A stretch of 64,000 nt of DNA from Synechococcus sp. JA-3-3Ab (GTDB lineage: Bacteria; Cyanobacteriota; Cyanobacteriia; Thermostichales; Thermostichaceae). The notes beneath the pieces were generated by a model that saw only the letters and a list, made by a program, of their open reading frames with translations, was not told the origin of the DNA and searched no databases. Shown here one piece after another: positions 1 to 7,974 of this stretch. Both the position numbers and the translations under genes were made by a program. Each line of letters opens with the position of its first letter. Positions within the stretch are counted from its first letter, which is position 1. The stretch is from the NCBI RefSeq assembly GCF_000013205.1, contig NC_007775.1, forward strand, positions 1,174,501-1,238,500, read 5' to 3'.

Positions 1-1554
1 CTCGGTTTGATCGGCCAGGCGCAGGGTGGCTTGGCTGAGGCTGCCGACGGCGCTGAGGACAAACCCCGCCTGCAGGGGTTGCTGGCGGGCAAAGCGCTCC
101 AATTCCTGCTTTAGGTCTTGGCCGGGCAGCAGGCGCAAGGGGTAGACGCGCAGGGATCCCGTGGGTAGAGGCTGGGGGCGGCCAGCAGCAGCGCTCCCCG
201 GTCGCCAGCCCGGCTTGACCACCGGGTAGGCGCGGGCGATCACCAGGCAGTCGTCGGGCACAGGGTAGCGGGCAGGGATGGTGGAACCGGCGGCGATGGT
301 GACATCGGATCCTATCTTGAGGGGAGCCACCAGCACCGAGTTGGCCCCTGTCTTGCTGCGATCGCCGATTTCTGTGAAGTGCTTCTGCTGGCCGTCGTAG
401 TTGGCGATGATCGTGCCGGCGCCAATGTTGACCTGGGATCCCAGCTTGGCGTCGCCCAGGTAGGCCAGGTGGGCGGCGTTGGTATGGGATCCGATCTGGG
501 CGTTTTTGATTTCCACAAAGTTGCCGATGCGGCAGCCGTCGCCGATCTGGCTGTGAGGGCGCACGTGGGCGTAGGGGCCTACCCAGACGCGATCCCCGAT
601 CTGGCTGTGGCTGACCACCGAGTAGAGGATGTGGCAATCGGAGCCGATGGTGCTGGACTCGATCCAACTGCCCGGCCCTAGACGAGTGCGCGGCCCAATG
701 CGACAGACGCCCCGCAGGTGGGTTTGGGGTTCGATCACCACATCGGGGGCCAATTCCACCGTCTCTTCCAGGCTGACGCTGTCGGGATCCACAAAGGTGA
801 CCCCGGCTTCCATCCAGGCTTCCTTGAGGCGATCCTGCAGAATCTGGTAGGCTTGGGCCAGTTGGCGGCGGTCGTTAATGCCGACGATTTCCCGCGCATC
901 CTCGGCGTCCAGGGCGATGGCGGTGTCCAGAAGTTTAACGGCCTCGGTGAGGTAGTACTCCTGCTGGGCGTTGTTCCGGCCCAGACGGGGCAGCACCCTT
1001 GCTAGGGCCGGCCAGTGGAAACAGTACACCCCGCTGTTGATGCGGCGATTTTGCCGTTGGGCCGGGGTGCAGTCTCGCTCTTCCACCAACTCCAGGATCC
1101 GCTGCTGGGCATCGCAAAACACCCGCCCATAGCCGTAGGGATCCGCCACCTGGGCCGAGAGCAAGGTCACATCCGGTTGAACTTGGCGGTGGCGCTCCAG
1201 CAGCGCCTGCAGGGTTTCCGCCCGCAACAGAGGCACATCCCCGTTGACCACCAGCAGATCCCCCTGAAAATTCTCCAGAACGGGCAGAAGCTGCTGCACC
1301 GCATGTCCAGTGCCCAATTGCTGCGCCTGCTCCACAAATTCGACCGGGTACTCCTGCAGGGCTCGGCGCACTTGCTCCTGCTCGTACCCCACAATCACCA
1401 GACAGCGCTGGGGTTTCAACGTCAGCACCGTGCGCAGCAGCCGCTCGATCAAAGACAGGGATCCCAGCTTGTGCAGCACCTTGGGCAACTGCGACCGCAT
1501 GCGGGTGCCCTTGCCCGCCGCCAGGATCGCCACCGCCAGATCTCGTTCTGCCAT
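1..1554 (-). CDS. glmU: Bifunctional GlmU fused to a DUF296/PPC domain (C-terminus off the window)
   Basis: GlmU acetylates glucosamine-1-phosphate and then uridylylates it to UDP-GlcNAc, the precursor of peptidoglycan and lipid A, in the cytoplasm. The ATG at 1554 opens with the nucleotidyltransferase signature [11 protein letters not shown]; the uridyltransferase domain covers about residues 1-230. A hexapeptide left-handed beta-helix follows to about residue 450, with [15 protein letters not shown] and [12 protein letters not shown] as in the acetyltransferase family. GlmU normally ends near residue 450-460. Here the frame continues without a stop through a short linker into [15 protein letters not shown] and then [16 protein letters not shown], which match the DUF296 (PPC) fold, and it is still open at base 1 (518 residues seen). 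The GlmU part is secure; the fused domain rests on motif recognition. Confidence 0.93.
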   Translation of the reverse strand, partial: MAERDLAVAILAAGKGTRMRSQLPKVLHKLGSLSLIERLLRTVLTLKPQRCLVIVGYEQEQVRRALQEYPVEFVEQAQQLGTGHAVQQLLPVLENFQGDLLVVNGDVPLLRAETLQALLERHRQVQPDVTLLSAQVADPYGYGRVFCDAQQRILELVEERDCTPAQRQNRRINSGVYCFHWPALARVLPRLGRNNAQQEYYLTEAVKLLDTAIALDAEDAREIVGINDRRQLAQAYQILQDRLKEAWMEAGVTFVDPDSVSLEETVELAPDVVIEPQTHLRGVCRIGPRTRLGPGSWIESSTIGSDCHILYSVVSHSQIGDRVWVGPYAHVRPHSQIGDGCRIGNFVEIKNAQIGSHTNAAHLAYLGDAKLGSQVNIGAGTIIANYDGQQKHFTEIGDRSKTGANSVLVAPLKIGSDVTIAAGSTIPARYPVPDDCLVIARAYPVVKPGWRPGSAAAGRPQPLPTGSLRVYPLRLLPGQDLKQELERFARQQPLQAGFVLSAVGSLSQATLRLADQTE

Positions 1555-1626
1555 GTTCCCCCCAGACTCTGCCCCCATAAAGTATATGCGGCAGGATCCT
1601 GCTCAAACTGTAGCTTGACAGAGCCG

Positions 1627-1655
1627 CGTGCCACTTGAGCTAGCCTAGTGGCACG
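1627..1655. promoter_or_regulatory. 9-bp perfect inverted repeat ahead of the TM2 gene
   Basis: The arms CGTGCCACT (1627-1635) and AGTGGCACG (1647-1655) are perfect complements separated by 11 bases. The element lies between the divergent glmU and TM2 genes, about 17 bases before the TM2 start. A TTGACA sequence sits at 1616-1621, so the repeat overlaps the region where the minus-10 of a TM2-gene promoter would fall. It could be an operator or a leader hairpin; the sequence does not distinguish these. Confidence 0.4.
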
Positions 1656-1672
1656 TGTAGGTGGGGCAGACG

Positions 1673-2101
1673 ATGGCGGAGAGCAAAAGCTCTGATACCC
1701 CCCTTCAGAAACGTCAGCGCCTGGTGCGCGAGGTGGCCAGTTGGCTGGCGGTGCTGGGGGTGCTGATCCCAGGGCTGCAGCGTTTTTACATGGGCCACAG
1801 GCGCTGGGGCTGGGGCTACTTGGTGCTGGGGCTGATGGTGTTCGTTCCTTCCATCCCGTTGCAGCTCCTCGGCTACGGGGTACGCGCCCTTTGTTTGCTG
1901 GAAGGGCTGTGGTTTCTCACCATGACCAATGAGGACTTCGATTTTCGCTTCAATCGAGATCTCATCGAGCTGGACTGGACCAGTGCGAAAAGTCGGGAAG
2001 TCCGGGATCCCGAGCAGCAGTTGGAGATCCAGTTGAAGCAGGGCTTGATTACCCGCGCCGAATACGAGGAGCGCCGCCGCTACCTTCGCGAGATCTCGTG
2101 A
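1673..2101 (+). CDS. TM2-domain membrane protein with SHOCT-like C-terminus
   Basis: A small integral membrane protein of about 142 residues. Two hydrophobic segments near residues 25-75 carry the TM2 pattern of two close helices (LIPGLQRFYMGHRRWGWGY, then LVLGLMVFVPSIPL). The C-terminal RDPEQQLEIQLKQGLITRAE resembles the SHOCT short oligomerisation motif, in which a length of polypeptide ends with a Gly-x-Ile-Thr turn. The function of TM2 proteins of this kind is unknown. The ATG at 1673 is preferred over the in-frame GTG at 1661 because a GGTGG-type ribosome site lies just upstream of it. The gene is transcribed divergently from glmU. Confidence 0.75.
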   Translation: MAESKSSDTPLQKRQRLVREVASWLAVLGVLIPGLQRFYMGHRRWGWGYLVLGLMVFVPSIPLQLLGYGVRALCLLEGLWFLTMTNEDFDFRFNRDLIELDWTSAKSREVRDPEQQLEIQLKQGLITRAEYEERRRYLREIS

Positions 2102-2409
2102 GTGGGACTGCGATTGCTCCAAGATATTTCCGACCTATCCCCCCTCCACAGCAAGCCCGTTGACACCCTCCCCACTCTCAGACCAAGAAAACGACTGGCG
2201 ATGCTTAGAAGGGGTGGGCGGTTCTTCCCCATAATCTAGGGACAGGCCCGACCGACCTTCGCCAGAATCCCATAAAAGTGCGGTTTCGCGCTGGCTGAAG
2301 CTGTCCTAGTGTAACAAAATATTAAGAGGAGCCGCCGGGCTAGCGTCCCGTTTGGGAGGCCACGCTTGGATTGGTTCCTAACCGACACCTTGCATCCATC
2401 TCAGGACAC
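2102..2409. other. Intergenic region before the Rieske gene
   Basis: No convincing gene is visible. An AT-rich patch AACAAAATATTAAGAGGAG near 2312-2330 is the most likely place for a promoter minus-10 or a transcript start for the downstream Rieske gene. I do not see a clear rho-independent terminator for the TM2 gene. Confidence 0.4.
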
Positions 2410-2871
2410 ATGGCCATGTACAACAATCGTCGCGGTTTTCTTCGTTGGCTGGCGCTTGGTTTTGGCTCGCTGGTGGGCCTGTTGCCTGCCTTGGCTCAGC
2501 GCCGTTTTAACCGTGCCATTGCCCAGGGTGCTGCTTCGGGCCCCAAAGCGGCTGAGCCGGAGTTCGTTAAAGTGGCAACGCTAGAAGATCTTAAAGAAGG
2601 CCCCTTCAAGGTAGAAGACGCCTTTGGGAAAAACACCGCCACCCTTTGGCTAGTCGGGGATCCCCAAAAGGAAGACTCGCTGCTGGCTCTGGATGCAGCC
2701 TGTCCCCATGCCGGCTGCGACGTGGACTGGCGGGGGGAGAACTTCGTCTGCCCCTGCCATGGCTCAGTTTTTGCCGCCGATGGCAGCCGTACCCGTGGCC
2801 CGGCCAATGCCGACCTGACCGCCTACAAAGTTAAGGTGGAGAAAGGGGAAATCTTCGTGGCCAGAACCTGA
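2410..2871 (+). CDS. Short Rieske [2Fe-2S] protein with twin-arginine-type leader
   Basis: The two Rieske boxes are present, CPHAGC and CPCHGS, supplying the two Cys and two His cluster ligands and the disulphide pair. The N-terminus has NNRRGFLRW followed by a hydrophobic run (LALGFGSLVGLLPALA), consistent with a Tat signal or anchor. At about 153 residues it is shorter than the cytochrome b6f subunit PetC1. It lacks the usual Gly-rich hinge and has box I as CPHAGC rather than CTHLGC, so it is probably a PetC-like paralogue or a stand-alone Rieske protein. The ATG at 2410 and the one at 2416 are both possible; a CAGGA site precedes them. The gene has no obvious operon partner. Confidence 0.8.
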   Translation: MAMYNNRRGFLRWLALGFGSLVGLLPALAQRRFNRAIAQGAASGPKAAEPEFVKVATLEDLKEGPFKVEDAFGKNTATLWLVGDPQKEDSLLALDAACPHAGCDVDWRGENFVCPCHGSVFAADGSRTRGPANADLTAYKVKVEKGEIFVART

Positions 2872-2931
2872 CCTTGTCCCCCCAGGGTCAACCAGACTAG
2901 CCAGCAAGGGGTCGAGCCTGCTAGGGCGCCC

Positions 2932-4053
2932 ATGCCTCGTACCTACCGCTTCTTGTTTGTCTCCACCCCCGTTGGGCCCCTGGGATCGGGAGCTGGCGGC
3001 GGGGTGGAGCTCAACCTTGTCAACTTGGCGCGGAGCCTGCTTGAGAGGGGAGCCCAAGTGCGCGTGCTGGCCCCTGAGGGCTCCTGCAGTGTCGACTTGC
3101 CGGAAGGGGTGATCGAGGCGGTGGCCGGCCTCCCCCCGCCCTATGCCCAGAGCCAGCGCCGCGACGAGCCGGTTTGCCTTTCCATCCCTTCTCTGTTGGC
3201 CAACCTCTGGCGGCGGGCTGCCCAACTGCAGGATGAGTTTGAGCTCATCGTGAACTGGAGCTACGACTGGCTCTCGTTCTACCTGACAGGTTTTTTCCGC
3301 ACGCCGGTGGCCCATATCGTCAGCATGGGCTCCCTTAGCGATGCCGTTGACCAGGCCTTGGAGCGCATCGCGCGCACCTATCCTGGCCGGCTGGCGGTAC
3401 ACTCGCGAGCCCAAGCCCAGACCTTTGCCTTTGCCCGGGCCCAGATGGCGGCTGGTCGGGATCCCTTTGTCTATTTGCCCTGCGGCGTCGACCTCAGCCG
3501 CTACGAGTTTGTGCCAGAGGGGAACGGATCCCTGTGCTGGGTTGGCCGCATTGCCCCCGAAAAGGGCCTGGAAGACTGCGCCGCCCTGGCCGAGAAGACG
3601 GGGAGGCCGGTGCTGATCCTGGGCCACCTGCAAGACCCGGCCTACTGGCAGCAGATTCGAGAACAGTACCCGCGGGCTCAATTGGATTACCGGGGGTTTT
3701 TGCCCACCTCTCAGATGCAGCGGCTCTTGGGCCACTGCTCGGCCTTGATCATGACCCCTAAGTGGGTGGAAGCCTTCGGCCTGGTGGCGGTGGAAGCCTT
3801 GGCCTGCGGTGTGCCGGTGATCACCTACCGCCGCGGCGGGCCGGCGGAAATTGTCCGCGATGGCGAGACCGGCTGGGTGGTGGAGCCAGACGACGTGGCA
3901 GCTCTGGCAACAGCGGTGGAACGCCTGGATCAGATCGCTAGAAGCCGCTGCCGACAGCACGCAGAAGAGCACTATTCCCTGCAGGCCATGACAGAGCGGT
4001 TTCTGGCCTGGAGCGAGCAAATTGTCCAGGATCCGATCCCGGCAGCCCGCTAG
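2932..4053 (+). CDS. GT4-family glycosyltransferase, possibly tetrahydrobiopterin glucosyltransferase
   Basis: A GT-B fold retaining glycosyltransferase of 373 residues. The N-terminal domain begins with FLFVSTPVGPLGSGAGGGVE, a Gly-rich acceptor-side loop. The C-terminal domain has the GT4 EX7E signature in EAFGLVAVEALACGVPVI and the donor loop GGPAEIVRDGETGWVV. The N-terminal sequence closely resembles, from memory, the UDP-glucose:tetrahydrobiopterin glucosyltransferase of Synechococcus, which makes BH4-glucoside. That specificity is an inference; the GT4 family call is firm. It stands between unrelated genes on the same strand. Confidence 0.8.
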   Translation: MPRTYRFLFVSTPVGPLGSGAGGGVELNLVNLARSLLERGAQVRVLAPEGSCSVDLPEGVIEAVAGLPPPYAQSQRRDEPVCLSIPSLLANLWRRAAQLQDEFELIVNWSYDWLSFYLTGFFRTPVAHIVSMGSLSDAVDQALERIARTYPGRLAVHSRAQAQTFAFARAQMAAGRDPFVYLPCGVDLSRYEFVPEGNGSLCWVGRIAPEKGLEDCAALAEKTGRPVLILGHLQDPAYWQQIREQYPRAQLDYRGFLPTSQMQRLLGHCSALIMTPKWVEAFGLVAVEALACGVPVITYRRGGPAEIVRDGETGWVVEPDDVAALATAVERLDQIARSRCRQHAEEHYSLQAMTERFLAWSEQIVQDPIPAAR

Positions 4054-4150
4054 GGAGAAGACAGGCAATGGTACTATTTGATTTTGATGCCTGGGGCCGG
4101 ATGACCAGCCCACTGACGCGGACACTTCGACTCACGACGGGGAAACCACC

Positions 4151-5044
4151 ATGACGACTGGGAAAGAATCTGTTGCGCTGGTGCGATCAGAGGTTCGTCG
4201 GCGGTCACAGGTTCTGGGAACGCAGGTGATCAGCCAAGCCAATGCCGCCCGGCTTGGAGTAGTTAGCGAAGTTTGGGCAGATCTGGAAGCTAGGCAAGTC
4301 CTGGTGCTAGGAGTGCTGGAAAAGGCCTTTGCCGGATCGCCGCGTTTTCTGGAGCTGCGGCAGGTCACGGCCCTAGGACAAGACGCCATCCTCGTCCCCA
4401 GCGATGAAGTCTTCGAGGACTTGGAGTTGGAGGGTCTCAGCCGGGTAGTCGGCAGCGAGGTGATTACCGAAGAAGGGATCCGCCTTGGAAAAGTCAAAGA
4501 TTTCGAATTCAACTCCGTCTCCGGCCTAATCACCGGTTTGATCCTCTCCAACCTCGGCCTGACCTTTTTGCCCGGCTTTATCCTCAGCACCTACCTGCTC
4601 TCTGCTGATGAAATCGTCTCCATCGGCGGCGATCGCCTCATCGTGGCCGATGGCGCCGAAACCCGCCTAGCCCAACTGACCAAAGGGATCTTGGAAACCC
4701 TCGGCCTGGGCAAGCCCTCCTGGCTGGTCGACACTGGCTCCGCCCCCGCCCTGCCCAGGGCCGTTGATGAACCTGCCGTCGAGGAAAACTACGAGGAAGT
4801 ATACGACGAAGAATACGAGGGCGAAGAAGAGGAATATCCCGAAGCAGAGCCTGAACCCCAGGCCGAGGCGGCGCCTCCTCGTCGGCCCGAGCCTGCTCCT
4901 GCTGCCGAGCAGCCAGAATGGGAGCAAGAGTACGTCAAAGCAGAAGCCCCCCCTTCCGAGCCAGCTCCTGACTCTGCCCCGGCCGCTCCCAGCTCCCCTT
5001 TGGATAGGGACCCCTGGGAGGAGAATACCGGGGAGCCAACCTGA
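4151..5044 (+). CDS. Double PRC-barrel protein with long acidic tail
   Basis: A 297-residue protein. Two PRC-barrel-like repeats occupy about residues 18-90 (VLGTQVISQANAARLGVVSE) and 98-170 (VVGSEVITEEGIRLGKVKDF). The last 100 or so residues form a low-complexity tail very rich in Glu, Pro and Ala. PRC barrels occur in the photosynthetic reaction centre H subunit and in RimM, where they mediate protein contacts. Similar two-barrel proteins are common in cyanobacteria with no assigned role. The start follows a purine-rich GGGGAAACC site. The tail looks disordered. Confidence 0.8.
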   Translation: MTTGKESVALVRSEVRRRSQVLGTQVISQANAARLGVVSEVWADLEARQVLVLGVLEKAFAGSPRFLELRQVTALGQDAILVPSDEVFEDLELEGLSRVVGSEVITEEGIRLGKVKDFEFNSVSGLITGLILSNLGLTFLPGFILSTYLLSADEIVSIGGDRLIVADGAETRLAQLTKGILETLGLGKPSWLVDTGSAPALPRAVDEPAVEENYEEVYDEEYEGEEEEYPEAEPEPQAEAAPPRRPEPAPAAEQPEWEQEYVKAEAPPSEPAPDSAPAAPSSPLDRDPWEENTGEPT

Positions 5045-5215
5045 GCTCTGAGCCCGGCTTCGCTCCTCTTCCCAAAGTGACGGCCCAGGGGTGACCCCAT
5101 GTCAGCCGGAGCGCCTGAGCCTGAGAACTCTTCCTGGATTGGAAAAAACCAGACTGACCGGACAGTCGCCGCAAAAAGTCGGCAAAGGCGTGAGTTTTCC
5201 CTGCTCGGGGATCCC

Positions 5216-6196
5216 CTAGGTTGGCAGGGCAGGATCGGCCTCGGCCAAAAAGCGCAAAGCCACCGATAAAAAAGCTTGCGGCGCTTCGATGTGGGGAAAA
5301 GCAGCCCCTGGCAGTCGATAGATCGGCACCTCTGGGCGCAAGGCACGATACCGCTCCGCCTGTTCTGATCCAGTAAGGCGGTTGTTTTCTCCCCAGACCA
5401 GAGCCATCGGCTTGTCCACCACGCGAAAGTCCTCCTGAATGGGCAAGTTAAGCTTGCCGGTCAAAAAAGAACGGGGGGCAAATTGGGCCCCCGCCTGGTG
5501 GGCCGCCTGATAGTAGTAGTCCACCACCGCCTCATCCAGAGCGTACCCAGGGGAGAACAGGCTCTGCTCCGTAAATAGACGTACACTCCAGGGGGTGGTG
5601 ATGACGTTGTAAAAGGCCAGCCCCAAAACCGGCAAGCTGAGAAGACCATACACCGCCTCAGCCAAAGGGATCCCTAGCGCCTCGGGGACAAGGCTGTTGT
5701 CTCCTAGAGGGGCGATGAGCAGCAGCTTCTGCCAGTGCTGAGGCTGCAGCCGGGCCGAGCGCAGCACAAACCCTGCCGAGAGAGAATTGGCAATGGCGTG
5801 GCAGGGGCGCCCGATCACCTGGCCGACAAAATCCCCGATCATCCGGACATATAGGTGGCCGGTGTACTCCAGATCGGGGCGCTCCGAGTTGCCCCAACCC
5901 AACAAATCCAAAGCGTAAACCTGATAGTGCTGGCCCAACTCCGCCATCACGGCGCGAAACTCGTAGCTGGAAGAGCCGGCCCCGATGCCGTGCAGCAGCA
6001 ACAAGGGCTGGCCGGATCCCGCAACCTTGTAAAACAGACGGTGGCCGCGCCAAAAATAGTGCCTCTCCTCCCCCGGCAAGAGGCTGGGCAGAGGCTGGGT
6101 TCGAGAAGCGATCCAGGCGTTGAGCACGGCCAGGGCACTTACCCCGCCGGCCGCAACCCAGAGGCCGGTTTTGAGAACTTGGCTCAGCTCCTTCAT
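5216..6196 (-). CDS. Alpha/beta hydrolase with N-terminal membrane helix
   Basis: A 326-residue alpha/beta-hydrolase. One hydrophobic segment lies at about residues 12-28 (LWVAAGGVSALAVLNAWIA). Then come the oxyanion loop LLLHGIGAGSSS, the strand DLLGWGNSERP, and a nucleophile elbow written NSLSAG instead of the usual GxSxG. A late acid region (VWGENN) and the His in FPHIEAPQ complete the probable Ser-Asp-His triad. The sequence resembles chloroplast and cyanobacterial esterase/pheophytinase-like enzymes, but the substrate cannot be read from it. It is the last gene on the minus strand after infA, at the place where other bacteria have rpmJ. Confidence 0.85.
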   Translation of the reverse strand: MKELSQVLKTGLWVAAGGVSALAVLNAWIASRTQPLPSLLPGEERHYFWRGHRLFYKVAGSGQPLLLLHGIGAGSSSYEFRAVMAELGQHYQVYALDLLGWGNSERPDLEYTGHLYVRMIGDFVGQVIGRPCHAIANSLSAGFVLRSARLQPQHWQKLLLIAPLGDNSLVPEALGIPLAEAVYGLLSLPVLGLAFYNVITTPWSVRLFTEQSLFSPGYALDEAVVDYYYQAAHQAGAQFAPRSFLTGKLNLPIQEDFRVVDKPMALVWGENNRLTGSEQAERYRALRPEVPIYRLPGAAFPHIEAPQAFLSVALRFLAEADPALPT

Positions 6197-6225
6197 GCTC
6201 AGCGGCCCCAGCTAAGGCCAGACGG

Positions 6226-6450
6226 CTACTTTTTCTTGAGGCGGTAAGTGATGCGCCCTTTGTTCAGGTCATAGGGGCTGAGCTCTACCTTGACCCGGTC
6301 GCCGGGCAAGATCTTGATGTAGTTGCGGCGGATCTTGCCGGAGATGTGGGCAAGGACGTTAAAGCCGTTGTCCAGGTCCACCCGGAACATGGCGTTGGGC
6401 AAGGACTCGGTAACCACCCCTTCCACTTCAATGGCGTCTTCTTTAGACAA
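6226..6450 (-). CDS. infA: Translation initiation factor IF-1
   Basis: IF-1 binds the 30S A site during initiation. The 74-residue product starts with [17 protein letters not shown] and has the OB-fold core [20 protein letters not shown]. The start is a TTG at 6450: a strong AAGGAGGG site lies a few bases upstream, and homologues begin at this Ser-Lys. The longer in-frame ATG at 6474 would add nine residues and would leave that ribosome site inside the gene. The gap to map upstream is about 130 bases, so infA may have its own promoter. Confidence 0.93.
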   Translation of the reverse strand: MSKEDAIEVEGVVTESLPNAMFRVDLDNGFNVLAHISGKIRRNYIKILPGDRVKVELSPYDLNKGRITYRLKKK

Positions 6451-6546
6451 GGAACCCTCCTTAAAAAACAACACAACAGAAATATCGATAGGAAACCCGC
6501 CCTGTTAAGAGCGAGTTAAGAGCCGAAACAATACTCCACCTCTTCT

Positions 6547-6573
6547 ATCCTAGCCGTTGCCGCCCTTCAGCAA
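6547..6573 (-). promoter_or_regulatory. Possible infA promoter
   Basis: On the minus strand a TTGCTG (6573-6568) and a TAGGAT (6552-6547) lie between map and infA. The spacing of 15 is short for a sigma-70 promoter. The string CTAGGATAGAAG around the minus-10 also occurs just upstream of der (54668-54679), which supports it as a promoter element. Confidence 0.3.
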
Positions 6574-6580
6574 GGGATCC

Positions 6581-7396
6581 CTAGGACTGAAAAGGGGTGC
6601 GATCCGTCAAAATCTCAGCCCCAGAGTCCGTGATCAAGACCGTGTGCTCAAACTGGGCCGACCAAGAGCCGTCCACCGTCACCACCGTCCAGCCATCCGA
6701 GAGCACCCGCGTGGCCTCTCCCCCTGCATTCACCATCGGCTCGATTGCCACCGTCATGCCGGAGCGCAGCTTGGGATTGGGAAGGTCGCGGGTGCGGTAG
6801 TGGGGAAACTGCGGCTCCTCGTGCAAGTTGCGCCCCACGCCGTGGCCGACGTACTGCTTCACCACGGAGTAGCCCCGCCCCTGGATGTAGTCCTCGATGG
6901 CGCCTGAGACATCCTGCAGCCAGACGCCGTGGCGCACGTGGTCAATGCCCGTCTGCAGCGCTTTGGCCGCTGTGTCGATCAGGTCGCGGGCGGCATCGCC
7001 GAGGGGCTCCAGGCCAATGGTGATGCAAGAGTCGGCATGCCAGCCTTCGACCATGGCGCCAAAATCCACCTTGACGATGTCCCCCGGCTGCACCACTTTG
7101 CGGGGGCTGGGGATCCCGTGTACCACCTCATGGTTGACGCTGACACAGACACAGGCGGGAAAGCCGTAGTAGCCCTTGAAGCTGGGCAGGGCATTCAACT
7201 CCGCTACCCGCCGCTCGGCATAGGCATCGATGTCTGCCGTTGTCCAGCCTGGCTCCAGACACTCGGCAATTTCCTGCAGCACCTGGGCCACCACCCGCCC
7301 GGCCCGCCGCATCTTCTCCACCTCCCGGCGGGACTTGATCTCAATGAGCTGCATGCCCCGCCGCGGGGAGAGATTTCCCGCCCCCGTCTTGATCAC
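6581..7396 (-). CDS. map: Methionine aminopeptidase, type I
   Basis: Map removes the initiator methionine from nascent proteins. All five metal ligands of the family are visible: Asp in VDFGAMVEG, Asp in HADSCIT, His in [13 protein letters not shown], Glu in AIEPMVN and Glu in QFEHTVL. The start is the GTG at 7396, which overlaps the adk stop (GTGA) and is preceded by a strong GGAGGA site. The internal ATG 14 codons later has no ribosome site. The product has 271 residues, usual for type I enzymes with a short N-terminal extension. It is co-transcribed with secY-adk as in most bacteria. Confidence 0.95.
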
Positions 7397-7974
7397 GCTG
7401 TCCTCCTGAAGCCTTCCAAGAGAGCCCGCAGATGTTCTTGTACCGATTCCATCGGCTGGTTGCCATCGATCCGTCGCAGACGACCCCTGGCCTCGTAAAA
7501 GTCGATCAGCGGAGCCGTCTGCTCCCGATACACCTGCAAGCGTTTGAGGATCACCGCCTCATCGGCATCGTCGCTGCGCCCCTGCTCCTTGCCGCGGGCC
7601 AACAGCCGTGCCACCACCACGTCGTCCGGCACTTCCAGGTTGAGAACGTGGTCGTAGTCTTGCCCCAACTCCCGCAACAGCTCTTCTAAAGCCTCCGCCT
7701 GCGCCAGGGTGCGGGGGAAGCCGTCCAGGATCCAGCCCTGCGCTGGCGAGTGTTGCAACTGGCCCTTCACCATCCCAATTAACACCTCGTCAGGCACCAG
7801 CTCTCCCGCATCCATGTACACCTTAGCCTGGCACCCCAGCGGCGTTTGGGCTTTCACCTCTGCCCGCAGCAGGTCGCCTGTAGAAATTTTGGGCGTGTGG
7901 TAGATCGCTGCCAGCCGCTCTGCCTGGGTGCCCTTGCCCGCTCCCGGCGGCCCCAAAAAGATTAACCTCGGCAC
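7393..7974 (-). CDS. adk: Adenylate kinase
   Basis: Adk equilibrates ATP and AMP with two ADP. The P-loop [19 protein letters not shown] lies at the very N-terminus, followed by the AMP-site [11 protein letters not shown] and the [10 protein letters not shown] motif. At about 193 residues this is the short form without the zinc lid insertion. The start is a GTG at 7974 that overlaps the secY stop (TAGTG). The longer open frame upstream has no homology. Its position in the chain secY-adk-map is the standard spc-operon order. Confidence 0.95.

Noticed and set aside
2764-4125. 453-codon open frame antisense to the glycosyltransferase
   Set aside because: It is the opposite-strand shadow of a clear GT4 gene; the sequence shows no family motifs and is caused by high GC at third positions.
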